A stretch of 64,000 nt of DNA. Source: Actinomyces gerencseriae DSM 6844 (GTDB lineage Bacteria > Actinomycetota > Actinomycetes > Actinomycetales > Actinomycetaceae). The stretch is from the NCBI RefSeq assembly GCF_000429265.1, contig NZ_KE386872.1:1-64000 (forward strand), read 5' to 3'. The notes under the pieces are model-generated. The model made no database searches. It had not been told where the DNA came from and saw only the letters and a list, made by a program, of their open reading frames with translations. Shown here one piece after another: positions 36,074 through 46,003 of this stretch. Positions within the stretch are counted from its first letter, which is position 1; every line of letters begins with the position of its first letter. Both the position numbers and the translations under genes were made by a program.

Positions 36074-36647
36074 GTCGATCTATCAGACCGGTTTCTCTTA
36101 CGCGATCCTCAGGCCCCCAACGGCAAAGGTCCACTAATTGAGAAAACACATTCTTAAATTTACCCAAGCCCCGCTCGAACTTGGTCTTAGGGTCCTTTTC
36201 CCAACGACCAAAGAGTGAGACCATCTGATCGACAGCCCTGGCGTTGGACATCACTAGATACAGTGAGTGTTCGACTGACTTTTTTGAACGCTCTTTCCCA
36301 CGATCCTGGATGTAGAAGTCACCATCGGGGTCGGTCGTGTCTCCCACCATCTCTGCAAGGAACTCGAGACCCTCAATTTTATTCACTGTCTTGTAAAATT
36401 CTTCGACGCTGCCTGCCAGGTCCAGCACAATCACCAGTGACGGATCTGCCTCAACCGGCGTTCCCTCTCCCAACTCAGCACGCTTTGCCTCGAAGGCATC
36501 GGTAAGCTCTTTAAATCGAGGGCTGAGCCGTTCACCCTGCCTTCTACCGCCCGGACCGACCACTTTCGGAGGATGTGCTCCCGGCTTTATCCGCTCTCCA
36601 ACGGAAGGCGAGTCAAACGCAAGAAGCGGCCGAGCGTCGTCGCTCAT
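36066..36647 (-). pseudogene. IetS-type subtilase, N-terminal fragment only
   Basis: 193 aa. It matches the N-terminal region of S8-family (subtilisin-like) proteases of the ietAS defence system: LSPRFKELTDAFEAKRAELG, the block SLVIVLDLAGSVEEFYKTVN, HSLYLVMSNARAVDQMV, and KFKNVFSQLVDLCRWGPEDR. The catalytic S8 domain that should follow is absent; the frame stops at RETGLIDRRA where transposase sequence begins. The start overlaps ietA by 4 nt. The rest of the gene is not on the other side of the IS, so it was deleted. Confidence 0.8.
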
Positions 36648-37600
36648 GAGTGGGCCGTGCCCGTCCAGTGCTCAAGACGCTCTTTGACGATCCGACGCAT
36701 ATTGGCGTCCGGTAGCTCAAGAATGGTGCGGCGTCGGACATCCATGGCGAACTCCTCCAACTCCGCGAAACTGGATCCCGCAAGGCGATCCGCCAGCGTC
36801 CTCGGGGCGTCACCAAGATCGCCACCGAAGCGTTGTGCAAGTCGTTCCAGGAAGCGGGTAGCCTGCGCCCTCGTTGGAGAATTCAACTCGGTACGGATCT
36901 GGAAGCGCCGCCATGCCGCTCGATCCAGCAACTCGTCATGATTCGTTGCACCAACCAGGATGACATGTGGAGGGAGCCGATCTATCTGGAGCAGAAGTGT
37001 GGAGACAACGCGCTTGATCTCCCCGGTCTCATGTTCGTCAGCGCGCTCTTTAGCGACAGTGTCGAACTCATCGAAGAAGAGGACGCATCGGCGGGTTCGC
37101 ACGAACTCAAAGGCATGATCCAAACGTGACGCCGTTTCCCCGAGGAAACTCGACACCACGCCTTCGTAACGGATCACGTAAAGAGGAAGCATGAGTTCTG
37201 CCGCGATCGACTCGGCAACACTGGTTTTGCCATTACCAGGAGGTCCGGCGAGCAGGAGACGGTGGCGGGGTTCTATCCCGTAACTTCGTAGGAGGTCGGC
37301 GCGCTGTTGCTCCTCGATGAGCTCAGAGACAACACGCTGCGCCACCGGATCCAGCTCAAGCTCATCCAACCGGCGCTGAGGAATCACTTCCTGGACCAGA
37401 TCGCGAACAGATGCTGCTTGATCGTCTCTGGGCAGCCCTTGCCCACTTGTCATGATGATCTCGGAAAGGCGGTCAGCAAGAAGATGATGCTGGTTGGCGC
37501 GCTCTTCGGCGATCATCCCTTCAACGACGACTCGGAAGCGGTCGCGATCGCCACGACGCTCAGCTTCAACCAAGTCGAGAAGCAGGTCTCCGCGCACCAC
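36644..37600 (-). CDS. ietA: IetA-type AAA+ ATPase
   Basis: 318 aa. Walker A AGPPGNGKTS near residue 119, Walker B CVLFFDEFDTVAKE, sensor 1 VILVGATNHDELLD and arginine-rich RAAWRRFQIR define a classical AAA+ module. Together with the coupled S8-protease fragment this is the two-gene ietAS antiphage system, where the ATPase is thought to control the protease. The ATPase is intact but its partner is truncated, so the system should be inactive here. Codon use looks host-like. Confidence 0.85.
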   Translation of the reverse strand: MVRGDLLLDLVEAERRGDRDRFRVVVEGMIAEERANQHHLLADRLSEIIMTSGQGLPRDDQAASVRDLVQEVIPQRRLDELELDPVAQRVVSELIEEQQRADLLRSYGIEPRHRLLLAGPPGNGKTSVAESIAAELMLPLYVIRYEGVVSSFLGETASRLDHAFEFVRTRRCVLFFDEFDTVAKERADEHETGEIKRVVSTLLLQIDRLPPHVILVGATNHDELLDRAAWRRFQIRTELNSPTRAQATRFLERLAQRFGGDLGDAPRTLADRLAGSSFAELEEFAMDVRRRTILELPDANMRRIVKERLEHWTGTAHS

Positions 37601-37804
37601 TAGTGTGCTCCCAACGATCAGGTCCCAGGAAGCGGCTCACGCCGCCTCCGACTCAATGGTAACGGCAGATACCGACTTCTATTTCCATCTGGACGTTGAC
37701 ACTCCGCACGCTGCTCCCGCCTCAGACCACCAGGCCTCCATCCTCAGCCGGCGCTCCTCGGCTGCCCCAGGCCACCCACCACGCGCCACACAATGAAATC
37801 GGCG

Positions 37805-37852
37805 ACGCCCCCGAGCGCACCCCGTCGTAGGACTGGGCGGGCTCGGGGGCGT
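37805..37852 (-). terminator. Inverted repeat after the surface-protein gene
   Basis: ACGCCCCCGAGC (37805-37816) pairs perfectly with GCTCGGGGGCGT (37841-37852), 12 bp, across a 24-nt loop. It starts 34 nt after the stop of the surface protein on the minus strand. No U-run follows, so termination is inferred. Confidence 0.5.
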
Positions 37853-37885
37853 ATCCCCTGTGAGAGGTGAGGACTACCGCCCGTC

Positions 37886-40483
37886 TCAGGCGCGGCGGCG
37901 GCTCACCAGCAGGGCGCCTCCCATCACGACGAGGACGGCGAAAGCCAGCGGCAGGCCGACCTTGACACCGGTGCTGGCCAGCGGGCCCCCGGAGGGAACA
38001 CTGGGCACTCCGGACGCCGAGCCGGGCACCGGCGGGTCGCTGGGCCCGACCTGCGGAGGCTGGCTCGGCGAGGACGGGTCACCGGGAGTAGCGGGATCGC
38101 TCGGATTCGGCGACGCGGACGTACTCGGCGTCGGGTCCTGCGAGGGGGACTCGCTCGGGTCCAGGGTCTCACTGGGCGACGGAGACTCGCTCGCCGACGG
38201 AGACGGCGAGGCCGACTCGCTGGGCGACGCGGACGGCGTCGGCGACGGCGACTCACTGGGCTCCGGTGTCGCGGTCTCGCTGGGAGTCGGCGAGGCGCTC
38301 GGCGTCGGCTCGGGGGACTCGCTCGGTGTGGGAGTCGGCGAGGGCTCAGGCTTCGGCTCAGGAGTGTAGGTATTCGTGAAGGTCACGAGCACCGCCTGCT
38401 CCTTCTCTCTCATGGTCACCGTCTGGGCGGCGGGCACCTCCAGGGTGTATCCCTGGACCACGGCGGACTGAGCGTCCTCCTCGATGGTGCACGTGGTGCC
38501 CACGGGCAGCTCGGGTCCGGAGACCACCAATCCGTCGGCCTTGACCTTCACAGTGCCCCTCACGTTGTTGTCGCAGGTGTAGGAGAAGGTGAACTCATTG
38601 TCCACCGACTCGAGACCGGTAATGGCCTTGGTCACCGAGAAGGTACCCATGTCGCGGGCGTAGGTGTTGGTCATCGTCACCGCGGCTGTCTGGTCCTTGA
38701 TGATCTCCACGGTCTGCGCGGCCGGGGCGGTCAGCGTGTATCCGTTCTGACCGGCCTTGGCGCTGTCCTCGGTGACGGTGCAGGTCGAACCCGCCTTGAT
38801 CTTCTTGGACTTCTCCGAGGTCGCGGCTCCCGTCACCGTCAGCGACCCCTCGGTGCCGTCGGTGCAGGTGTAGGCGAACTCGAAGGTGGACTTGCTGAAG
38901 TCGCCGTCGCCGGCCAGGACCTTGGTGACCGTGAAGTCACCCTCCTCCGCAGGGGCGGGGTCGGCGGAGTTGCGAAGTGTCACGGCCGTGGACTTCTGGT
39001 CCTCGATGGTCAGGCTGTTGGTGATCTGGCCCGCCACCGTGAAGGTGTGGCGCCCCCAGGCGACGCCAGCGGGAGTGCTCGAGGCCGACGTCGTGTCCTC
39101 ATTGAGGGACAGAACCGTCCCCGCCGGGAAGGTGCCGTTGTACACGGCCTTCTCCCCCGCGGTGACTGTCATGGACGTGTCACCGCCGGTGCGGTCCGCG
39201 CGGACGGTCCCCGGAGCGTTCCACCCCGGGTAGGTGTCCACGGTAGCGCCGCCGGGCAGGGCATAGGTGATCTGGACCTCGAAGGTGGTGCCGGCCGGCA
39301 CCTTACCGGTCTCGGATCCGGTGAGGAGCTTGGTGATGTCCAGCCCGCCGAATCCCGGTTCCATGGTGACGTTGATGGTGAAGGACCTGGAGTAGTAGAC
39401 CGAGTAGGAGTGCTCCAGATCGGTCCCCACCGCGGAGGCCTTGTTCGTGTACTCCACACCGGCCTGGACGACACCGTCGGCCGTGGTGGGGGTCGAAGCG
39501 TAGTAGATGTGGTAGTTGGTCTGCGGCGCGAAGGGACCGGTCACCTTGAGGGTGGCGGTGTTGCCCTGGACCTCGACGTCGAGGTCGAAGTCTCCCTGGC
39601 TGGTGTCCTGGTCGGTGCCGCTGGCGTCCGTGACCTGGCCGTAAAGCTTGTCCCGGCCCTGGGCAGTGCCGATGTTCAGCTTCCACTCGCTCTTGGTCGG
39701 GACATAGGCCTGTCCGGGACCGAGCTGGTCGGTGAAGGTGATGGTCGATCGGGTCTTCCCGTCGACCGTCAGAGAGCCGCCGTTCCTCTCAAGGGCCGCC
39801 TTGACCTGGTCAGGTCCGAAAGTCAGCTCCCAGTCCACCGTCTTAGAGGTGCTGGTGACGTCGAAGGCCCACTTTCTCAGCGACTGCGGCGTGTAGTCGG
39901 GGCCGACGTTCTCAGAGATCTTGCCGCCGGGCACAGGCACCTCGGTCTGCCTACCGTTGGCATTGATCGTCACGTTGGCCGCATCAGTGGTCGCAGCAGC
40001 CACCACCAGTGCCGAACCGTCGCCCCGCAGACCGGTGAAGCCCTGAGCAACGATGGTGTCAAGGTCGGCGTTGAAGGTGCAGGTAATGGTGCGGTCGTCC
40101 ATCACGCACTCACCGATCGTGTGTTCCTCCCCTTGGTGGATGACCTTCATCGGCTCGGACAGGCGCTCCCGGTTGCGGAACTGCTCGGGAAGCCCGATCT
40201 GGAAGGAGTCCCCACTCTTGGCATTGGCGTTGCGAGCGTCCCAGGAGAACTTCAGCTTGAGGATGTCATCGACCTTGACCGAGGTGTTGTCCGGCTCCTC
40301 GGCACCGTTGGCGTTGGAGACCACCAGGGACAGGCCGGAGACGGTGATCGACGGGTTGTTGGCGGCTCGGGCCTGCATGGACAGGACAGTCAGGAGCGTG
40401 GCGACGAGCGCAGCAAGTGCGACGAGCGCACCCACCGCACGCGCAGGAGTGCCAAGCGCTCTGGGAATGGGGATGGTGGACAC
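37886..40483 (-). CDS. Cell-wall-anchored DUF5979-like surface protein
   Basis: 865 aa. A signal peptide (VGALVALAALVATLLTVLS, cleavage near QARA) leads to an N-terminal adhesin-like domain with Ig-type features, then repeated DUF5979-like modules (GDFTVTKVLAGDGDF and GTFSVTKAITGLESVDNEFT, each with SYTCD or AYTCTDG and the TFTNTY or MTNTYA end). A Ser/Pro/Thr stalk of over 100 residues (SPTPTPSESPEP and similar) precedes the LASTG motif, a hydrophobic helix (LPLAFAVLVVMGGALLV) and SRRRA. LAxTG is a sortase E-type signal in actinobacteria. It is a wall-bound adhesin; ligand unknown. Confidence 0.9.
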   Translation of the reverse strand: MSTIPIPRALGTPARAVGALVALAALVATLLTVLSMQARAANNPSITVSGLSLVVSNANGAEEPDNTSVKVDDILKLKFSWDARNANAKSGDSFQIGLPEQFRNRERLSEPMKVIHQGEEHTIGECVMDDRTITCTFNADLDTIVAQGFTGLRGDGSALVVAAATTDAANVTINANGRQTEVPVPGGKISENVGPDYTPQSLRKWAFDVTSTSKTVDWELTFGPDQVKAALERNGGSLTVDGKTRSTITFTDQLGPGQAYVPTKSEWKLNIGTAQGRDKLYGQVTDASGTDQDTSQGDFDLDVEVQGNTATLKVTGPFAPQTNYHIYYASTPTTADGVVQAGVEYTNKASAVGTDLEHSYSVYYSRSFTINVTMEPGFGGLDITKLLTGSETGKVPAGTTFEVQITYALPGGATVDTYPGWNAPGTVRADRTGGDTSMTVTAGEKAVYNGTFPAGTVLSLNEDTTSASSTPAGVAWGRHTFTVAGQITNSLTIEDQKSTAVTLRNSADPAPAEEGDFTVTKVLAGDGDFSKSTFEFAYTCTDGTEGSLTVTGAATSEKSKKIKAGSTCTVTEDSAKAGQNGYTLTAPAAQTVEIIKDQTAAVTMTNTYARDMGTFSVTKAITGLESVDNEFTFSYTCDNNVRGTVKVKADGLVVSGPELPVGTTCTIEEDAQSAVVQGYTLEVPAAQTVTMREKEQAVLVTFTNTYTPEPKPEPSPTPTPSESPEPTPSASPTPSETATPEPSESPSPTPSASPSESASPSPSASESPSPSETLDPSESPSQDPTPSTSASPNPSDPATPGDPSSPSQPPQVGPSDPPVPGSASGVPSVPSGGPLASTGVKVGLPLAFAVLVVMGGALLVSRRRA

Positions 40484-40889
40484 AGTCGACCCTTCGAGAA
40501 AAATACGAGGTTAATCTGAGAGTTCCCTGAATCTAGAGATCACCTTGACAGACAATCCATGATGCGCGTCTCATACTCGGTCACGAAACTGCGGCCATTA
40601 GGTCTCCACCCCGTTAAGGCGCATCAGGACGCTCGGAACCCCGAGTCGTCACCGAGAGCTTCACCCCGGCACCTACCTCGGTTCGACGGCTCGACGACAA
40701 ACGCGACCGCCCATAACCAGCCTGAGCGGGGCCGACTGCGAGCCGGCGGCCTCCCACGCCCATTTCCCTGCGTCGCCGTGCCCGCTCCCCGGCGCCCGGC
40801 CATCAAGGCATCACAATAGATACGGATGCCGCATGTGAGCCTGCGCCACTTAGTTGACTGAGATCATACTTCTATGAGCCCCGCGGTGC

Positions 40890-41034
40890 GGGTGGACGAG
40901 ATCGCCACCCCCGTCACGGCCAGGGACAGAACCGTGAACAGGCCATAACGCACACCCCGCCAATCACCAGGATCGGTCACATCCCTGAGAACCCGGACCA
41001 GGCGCCAGCGCGACAAGGCGATCACGACGGTCTT
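40890..41034 (-). mobile_element. ISAs1-like transposase N-terminal remnant (second copy)
   Basis: The minus-strand frame reads KTVVIALSRWRLVRVLRDVT, then DPGDWRGVRYGLFTVLSLAV, the N-terminal motif of ISAs1-family transposases. The catalytic domain is absent. The flanks, 40484-40889 and 41035-41372, contain no gene I can support. Together with 32063-32140 it shows that ISAs1-like elements once lay on both sides of the defence genes. Confidence 0.55.
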
Positions 41035-41372
41035 GACCTCAGAAAATGTCCGAATCTGCCACAAAGGCCCGGATCTCGTCGGAGGGCGCACAATGAATCG
41101 TTGATATTCCGGGCTTCTTTCCGTCGCTGATTCCGCCTTGCAGCGCCTTTGTGGCAGATTTGGTCACGTCCTCGCCCGAATGAGTCCCGTGATGTCTCAG
41201 GAGTCCCACGCGCCCCACCATGAGGGCACGACCTCCTCTCGCGCTCTGCTCTCCGCTGCCGCGTACCACGAGCAACCGCGGAGAGTCCGGCAGGCGGAAG
41301 GCGAAGAGCCCATGGACGAGGGCGGGCAGCCCTTCGGCGATGCGGACCGGTACGCCGGAGGCCGCCGTCGCC

Positions 41373-42404
41373 TCACCGCCGGGCGGCGTCCAGGGCCCGC
41401 TGCGCGGCCTCGGGGTCCGTCGTCTCCCTCGTGTTCTCGTCTGCGGACTCCTCGGCGACCGCAAGCCATCCGTCTCGGCAGTCGTACTCCAGGCGCGCGG
41501 CGTCATTGCCATACTGCTGGCCAGTGCTCAACTCCGTTCCAGTACTGACGTCGCATCGATCAATAGCCGCCAGGAGCGGCGGAGCCACCGCCTCGACGTC
41601 CGAGCTGCTCCTGGCGTCTGAGACGCGGAAGGAGCGCCAGATGCCGGAGTCCGAGGCTCTCAGCCGCACGTCGGTGAAACCGGCGTCCTTCGCGGCAGTC
41701 ACCCAGCCTGCGATATCCGTCTCAATCAGACTCCGGGCCCCCGGTTCGGTCTCAATCCGCACCTGAACGCGATCCACCCAGGCGGTCTGGGAGTACATGA
41801 TGGCATCGCCCGCCGGATTCTGCTCCTGGCCGGGCCGGGCCGCCGAGAGGCCGGCGGCCTCGGCCTCGCCCCAGTCGACCTCGACTGCCTTCGGAGAGTT
41901 CCTCATCGCCACGTTGGCGCGCTCAGCGCCGGCCTGTACCGCGGCGAGCGCCGTCGTGAGCCCGGTTCGAAGCGTGCCGGTGGAGGTACCGCTGAGGCCG
42001 ACCTCCGCACCCATCCGTTCTCCTCCGACAGTCCACGCAAGGCTCAGGCGGCCTTTATCCCCCATACCCACGTCCGCCTGCTCGACGGTCGCCTCGACAC
42101 CATCGAAGATCGTGAGGACCTCCTCCAGCCCCGTGTCGTCGGGCAACGTCGCACTGAGCTCGTAGTCGCCCGAGCCGGCGGGATTCTCTCTCACACTAGG
42201 GCCGATGAGCAGTGTCTGCTCCTGCCCCGCCTGCTCAAGAGCCGCCTGCAAGCGTCCGGCAGCAGCGATGTCCTCGGGATCGGGATCGGTGCGCCCGCTG
42301 AACCAGGCGTCGACCAGGGTGAGGGTCGCCCCCGAGCCGACGGCGAAGCCGATGACGACCCCGAGGACGACGAGGAGGATGGAGCGTGCACGCGGTCGGA
42401 CCAT
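41373..42404 (-). CDS. Membrane-anchored protein of unknown function
   Basis: 343 aa. A single N-terminal transmembrane segment (SILLVVLGVVIGFAVGSGATL) follows a short basic head. The rest is soluble, with alpha/beta-type sequence such as LEEVLTIFDGVEATVEQADV and VQVRIETEPGARSLIETDI; no family recognised. Host-like GC3. It is divergent from the acetolactate decarboxylase gene and may be exported or anchored. Confidence 0.65.
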   Translation of the reverse strand: MVRPRARSILLVVLGVVIGFAVGSGATLTLVDAWFSGRTDPDPEDIAAAGRLQAALEQAGQEQTLLIGPSVRENPAGSGDYELSATLPDDTGLEEVLTIFDGVEATVEQADVGMGDKGRLSLAWTVGGERMGAEVGLSGTSTGTLRTGLTTALAAVQAGAERANVAMRNSPKAVEVDWGEAEAAGLSAARPGQEQNPAGDAIMYSQTAWVDRVQVRIETEPGARSLIETDIAGWVTAAKDAGFTDVRLRASDSGIWRSFRVSDARSSSDVEAVAPPLLAAIDRCDVSTGTELSTGQQYGNDAARLEYDCRDGWLAVAEESADENTRETTDPEAAQRALDAARR

Positions 42405-42527
42405 GACCCGACTCTAGGATCGGGCGCCCTGCGGGGGAAGGAATGGGATCGGCCCCTTGCGGGGAGGGGAGCGGGCAGGCGCAAACCCTCCCGCCCCCCG
42501 AGCCGGATCCGTCGCTACCCTGGCGCC

Positions 42528-43271
42528 ATGACGTCCTCGCAGACCCGCACCGTCACTCGCCACCAGATCTTCCAGACCAGTCTCATCGCATCCCTGGCCC
42601 AAGGCGTCTACGAGGACGAGATGACCCTGGCCGAGTTGCTCGGGCACGGCTCCTTCGGGATCGGCACCTTCAACGGGCTCGACGGGGAGATGGTGATCCT
42701 GGGCGGCACCTGCTACCGGCTGCGCGGCGACGGGTCGGTGAGCGTGCCCGACCTGAGCGAGCGCACCCCGTACGCCGTCGTCACCAACTTCGTGCCCGGA
42801 ATCCGCCAGGAGGTGGGCGGGGCCGGCGGGGCGCTCAGCCGCAGGGAGTTCTCCGAGGTCATCGACGCCCTCGTGCCGAGCTCGAACTACATGTACGCGC
42901 TGCGGGTGACGGGGCATTTCGCGTGGGCGAGCGCGCGCACCGTGGTCAAGCAGGAGAGGCCCTACCGGCCCATGGTCGAGGCCACCGACGGCGAGGAGAT
43001 CGTGCGGCGCGAGGACTTCGAGGGGACGGTGGCCGGCTTCCGCACGCCGCTGTACGAGCAGGGGATCTCGGTGGCCGGCTGCCACGCCCACGTCATCGAC
43101 GACGAGCGCACCTGGGGCGGCCACCTCGTGGACTTCGAGCTGACCAGGGGCGTTGTGGAGCTCTGCCTCGGCACCGACTTCCGGTTGAGGCTGCCCCTGA
43201 CCGAGGAGTTCGGGGCTGCCGACCTGAGCGAGGACATGAGCGAGGAGATCCGCCGGGTCGAGCACCACTGA
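42528..43271 (+). CDS. alsD: Acetolactate decarboxylase
   Basis: 247 aa. The zinc-binding His residues are visible in GCHAHVIDDERTWGGHLVDFEL (HxH...H), and the N-terminal QTSLIASLAQGVYEDEMTLA and HGSFGIGTFNGLDGEMV blocks are typical of AlsD/BudA. It converts (S)-2-acetolactate to (R)-acetoin plus CO2, the committed step of acetoin and 2,3-butanediol formation from pyruvate, which limits acid production. The acetolactate synthase is not in this window. Length is normal for the family. It follows a short spacer after the divergent membrane protein gene. Confidence 0.95.
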   Translation: MTSSQTRTVTRHQIFQTSLIASLAQGVYEDEMTLAELLGHGSFGIGTFNGLDGEMVILGGTCYRLRGDGSVSVPDLSERTPYAVVTNFVPGIRQEVGGAGGALSRREFSEVIDALVPSSNYMYALRVTGHFAWASARTVVKQERPYRPMVEATDGEEIVRREDFEGTVAGFRTPLYEQGISVAGCHAHVIDDERTWGGHLVDFELTRGVVELCLGTDFRLRLPLTEEFGAADLSEDMSEEIRRVEHH

Positions 43272-43414
43272 GCGCGCGAGCACGGCACCACTGAGCCCCT
43301 GAGCCGCCGAGCCGAGCCGCGCGTTCCTGGACGACTCGGGTCACGGCGCCCCTGGGCCGCCGGGGCGCCGAGCCAATGAGCCCCTGGGCTGGGCCCCGCG
43401 TCCGGTTCCGTCGG

Positions 43415-46003
43415 TCACCGCCCCCAGGACCAATGGACGGCGCCTCCCGCCGCTGGAACGGGCTTGCCGAGCGCCTGCCAGCCGGGAACCGTCGTCGTGG
43501 TGCGCTCACCCGCCTCGACTCGGTCCTGGACCCGCCACCGCCCCGGCAGCCCGACCGCGGCCCGGGCGCGGTGCGCACTCGCCGCCAGGAGGGCGAACCT
43601 GATCATGCTGATGAGCCATGTCAGCGCCGGCAGGGCCAGGACGAACAGCGCGAGCGTTTCGGTCGCGGCGGGCACGGCGCCCGATGGGGCGAGCAGCCAC
43701 CACAGGGCGGAGGTCTCCCCCATGACGACGAAGAAGGACGCCGGCCTGGCCTTCCCGTCGATATCCCACCAGGTCGCGATCGCGCCTCCACCGCTCTCAC
43801 CGCCCGGCCCGTCGACGCCCGGCCAGGCCCAGGGGCCGCGAGCCTCCCGCGCCCAGGCCAGGAGAGAGCGCCGCACCCGGGCGTCGAGGATGACGTCCCG
43901 CAGGAAGGAGACCACTCCGCTGACCACCATGAGCCCGCCCAGTGCCGCCACGAGGACGCCGAGAATCCAGCCCCGCCCGGCACCGAGCCGGACAATGGCC
44001 AGGACGAGCGCCAGCAGGCCGACATGAAGGGGGAGCCACCCGCCCCGGGAGTCGCGGCGACGGTTCGCCGCCAGGCGACTGAGCCGCTCGACCGCCACCC
44101 CGCACTCCCACGGCGCGGCGACTCCCGACGACATGGCGGACACGTCCGAGGCCCACGCCCCCGGCCCCTCCACGAGGGCCTCGTCGGGGATCCCCAGCAC
44201 GGCCGCCGAGCCCCGCCCCGTCCCCGCCGCGTGGACGGACGTCGATGAGGCGTCATCGACGACGACGTCGCCGTTGATGCTGATGCGCGCCAGGCCGTCG
44301 CTCAGGAGAGTCTCCTCCAGCCGCCGGACCTCGCGCCCCCATCGAAGGCACCCGACCACGGGGAGCGCCCAGACCCCCAGCCCGACCGCGCACAGGGCGC
44401 CGAGCTCGATCTCCCCCAGCCCCCAGGACCGCAGGGTCTCGATGCGCAGGGAGGCGACGGAGCGGCTCAGGCTCGCGGGAGTCTCCCCCGCCGTCCAGCC
44501 CACGGCGAGGACGCCGACGACCAGGAGGATGAGCACCCACAGCCCCAGCCCCCGCCGAGTCATACGAGCCGGTCGGCGTCGGAGGTTCCATCGACCGTCA
44601 CGCATCCACGCCGGCTCCGCCCAGCCGGACGCCGCGTGAAGGCGGCAGGAGGCGGCCCAGTCCCGCAGCGCTCGCAGGTGGAACTGCTCGGTGGTGGCAT
44701 CGGCGACCACGCTGTTCACCTCGGTGCCGATCATGGCGACGCCCAGGAGCGTGGCCCCGGCGCTGAGGATCACAGGCGTGATGGTGCGCCAGGCGAGGAC
44801 GTCGCCGGTGGCCCAGGGTCGAGCACCGAGGTAGAGCAGGAGGACGAATGTGAGCAGATAACCGGCCTGGAAGACGCGGTGGCCGTGATCGGTCACAGCG
44901 CGCGCCGAGGCCAGCAGGTCCGCCAGGGCCCGTCTGGCCCGCGCCACGTCCCTCCGGGGGCCCACTGCGGGATCCGCCCCGAGGCCGCCCGGACGCGACT
45001 CCGCCCACGGGGCTCCGGGACCGGCGACGTCGTCGGCGGCCTGCCGGAGGACGGCCATCTGAGCGTCCAGGACCGTGACCTCGACGAGCCTGGACTGATC
45101 GGGGAGCGAGTTGATGCCGGCGAGTCGGGCGCACACCGTGCCGCGGCGGGGGACCACCGCCTCCTCCTCCGGCAGCGCGAGGGGGTCGTCGGTGAAGCGC
45201 TGGGCGAGGGTCCAGGCGCCGGTTTCCAGTCCCGTCAGCCCGACGGCGGACCGTGCGCGCCCGAGCCGAGCCGACAGCACGAGGTTGTCGATCAGGCCGC
45301 CGAGAACAACGCCGAGGACGAGCGCCGTCCCCGCCAGACGAGTGGTCTCCTGGAAGGGGGCCGGGGCGTAGGCGCGCGCGAGGGTCGTCACGATCGGGGG
45401 AGCCAGGGCCGCCCAGATGAGGCCGGGCAGCCGGCGGGGCAGCGTGATCCGCAGCCACTGGCCGACGGCGGGCAGGGCGCCGGGGCGGACGACGTCGTCG
45501 GACCCCGGCGCGGCGGCTCCGCCCGGGGAGGCGCCCGGCCCCCCGTCGTGCCCCCAGGACCGTCGCGGCACCGGGGCGCTGCGGGCCCAGGCGATGGCGG
45601 CTCGCACGTGGGCGTGGCTGGATACCCACTGCATGCGGCTGACGTAGAGGGCGATGACGGCGGCGGGGACCAGGACGGCGAGAAGGGGAAGGGAACCGGT
45701 GGCCGGGTCGTCGTCCACCACGGCCGAGACCTGGATGCCCGTGACGAGAAGGATCAGCGGCACGAGCACCTCTCGTACGAACGGTGTGGCGGAACCGCGG
45801 CGGAGGAAGGCGGTCGAGAGCATCTCGACGGCGGCCTCGGCCCGCCAGGGGGCGCGCTCGGCCCGCTGGGTCGAGGTGGGGCCGTCGAGGTAGGGAGTGC
45901 TCAGAGCGGTTCCCCTGGGGTGGATCGAACCATTGCCGTTGGTCGCGACGGTGGGCCGGTCGGCATGGACGCGAGGGATATCGCCGGTAGCGGGGTTGGT
46001 CAT
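43415..46003 (-). CDS. Large membrane protein of unknown function
   Basis: 862 aa with about nine hydrophobic segments in three groups (for example FVREVLVPLILLVTGIQVSAV, ILSAGATLLGVAMIGTEV, LGLWVLILLVVGVLAVGW, ALVLAIVRLGAGRGWILGVL and LALFVLALPALTWLISMI). Two long soluble loops carry Arg/Glu-rich sequence with no motif I recognise. No transporter signature or catalytic site seen. Start at 46003 follows no clear RBS; the next Met is far downstream. It stands alone between the decarboxylase and the degraded VapBC pair. Confidence 0.6.
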   Translation of the reverse strand: MTNPATGDIPRVHADRPTVATNGNGSIHPRGTALSTPYLDGPTSTQRAERAPWRAEAAVEMLSTAFLRRGSATPFVREVLVPLILLVTGIQVSAVVDDDPATGSLPLLAVLVPAAVIALYVSRMQWVSSHAHVRAAIAWARSAPVPRRSWGHDGGPGASPGGAAAPGSDDVVRPGALPAVGQWLRITLPRRLPGLIWAALAPPIVTTLARAYAPAPFQETTRLAGTALVLGVVLGGLIDNLVLSARLGRARSAVGLTGLETGAWTLAQRFTDDPLALPEEEAVVPRRGTVCARLAGINSLPDQSRLVEVTVLDAQMAVLRQAADDVAGPGAPWAESRPGGLGADPAVGPRRDVARARRALADLLASARAVTDHGHRVFQAGYLLTFVLLLYLGARPWATGDVLAWRTITPVILSAGATLLGVAMIGTEVNSVVADATTEQFHLRALRDWAASCRLHAASGWAEPAWMRDGRWNLRRRPARMTRRGLGLWVLILLVVGVLAVGWTAGETPASLSRSVASLRIETLRSWGLGEIELGALCAVGLGVWALPVVGCLRWGREVRRLEETLLSDGLARISINGDVVVDDASSTSVHAAGTGRGSAAVLGIPDEALVEGPGAWASDVSAMSSGVAAPWECGVAVERLSRLAANRRRDSRGGWLPLHVGLLALVLAIVRLGAGRGWILGVLVAALGGLMVVSGVVSFLRDVILDARVRRSLLAWAREARGPWAWPGVDGPGGESGGGAIATWWDIDGKARPASFFVVMGETSALWWLLAPSGAVPAATETLALFVLALPALTWLISMIRFALLAASAHRARAAVGLPGRWRVQDRVEAGERTTTTVPGWQALGKPVPAAGGAVHWSWGR

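Noticed and set aside
38100-38350. Mobile or CRISPR-like repeat in the SPT-rich stretch
   Set aside because: Simple codon repeats for the Ser/Pro/Thr stalk of the wall protein.
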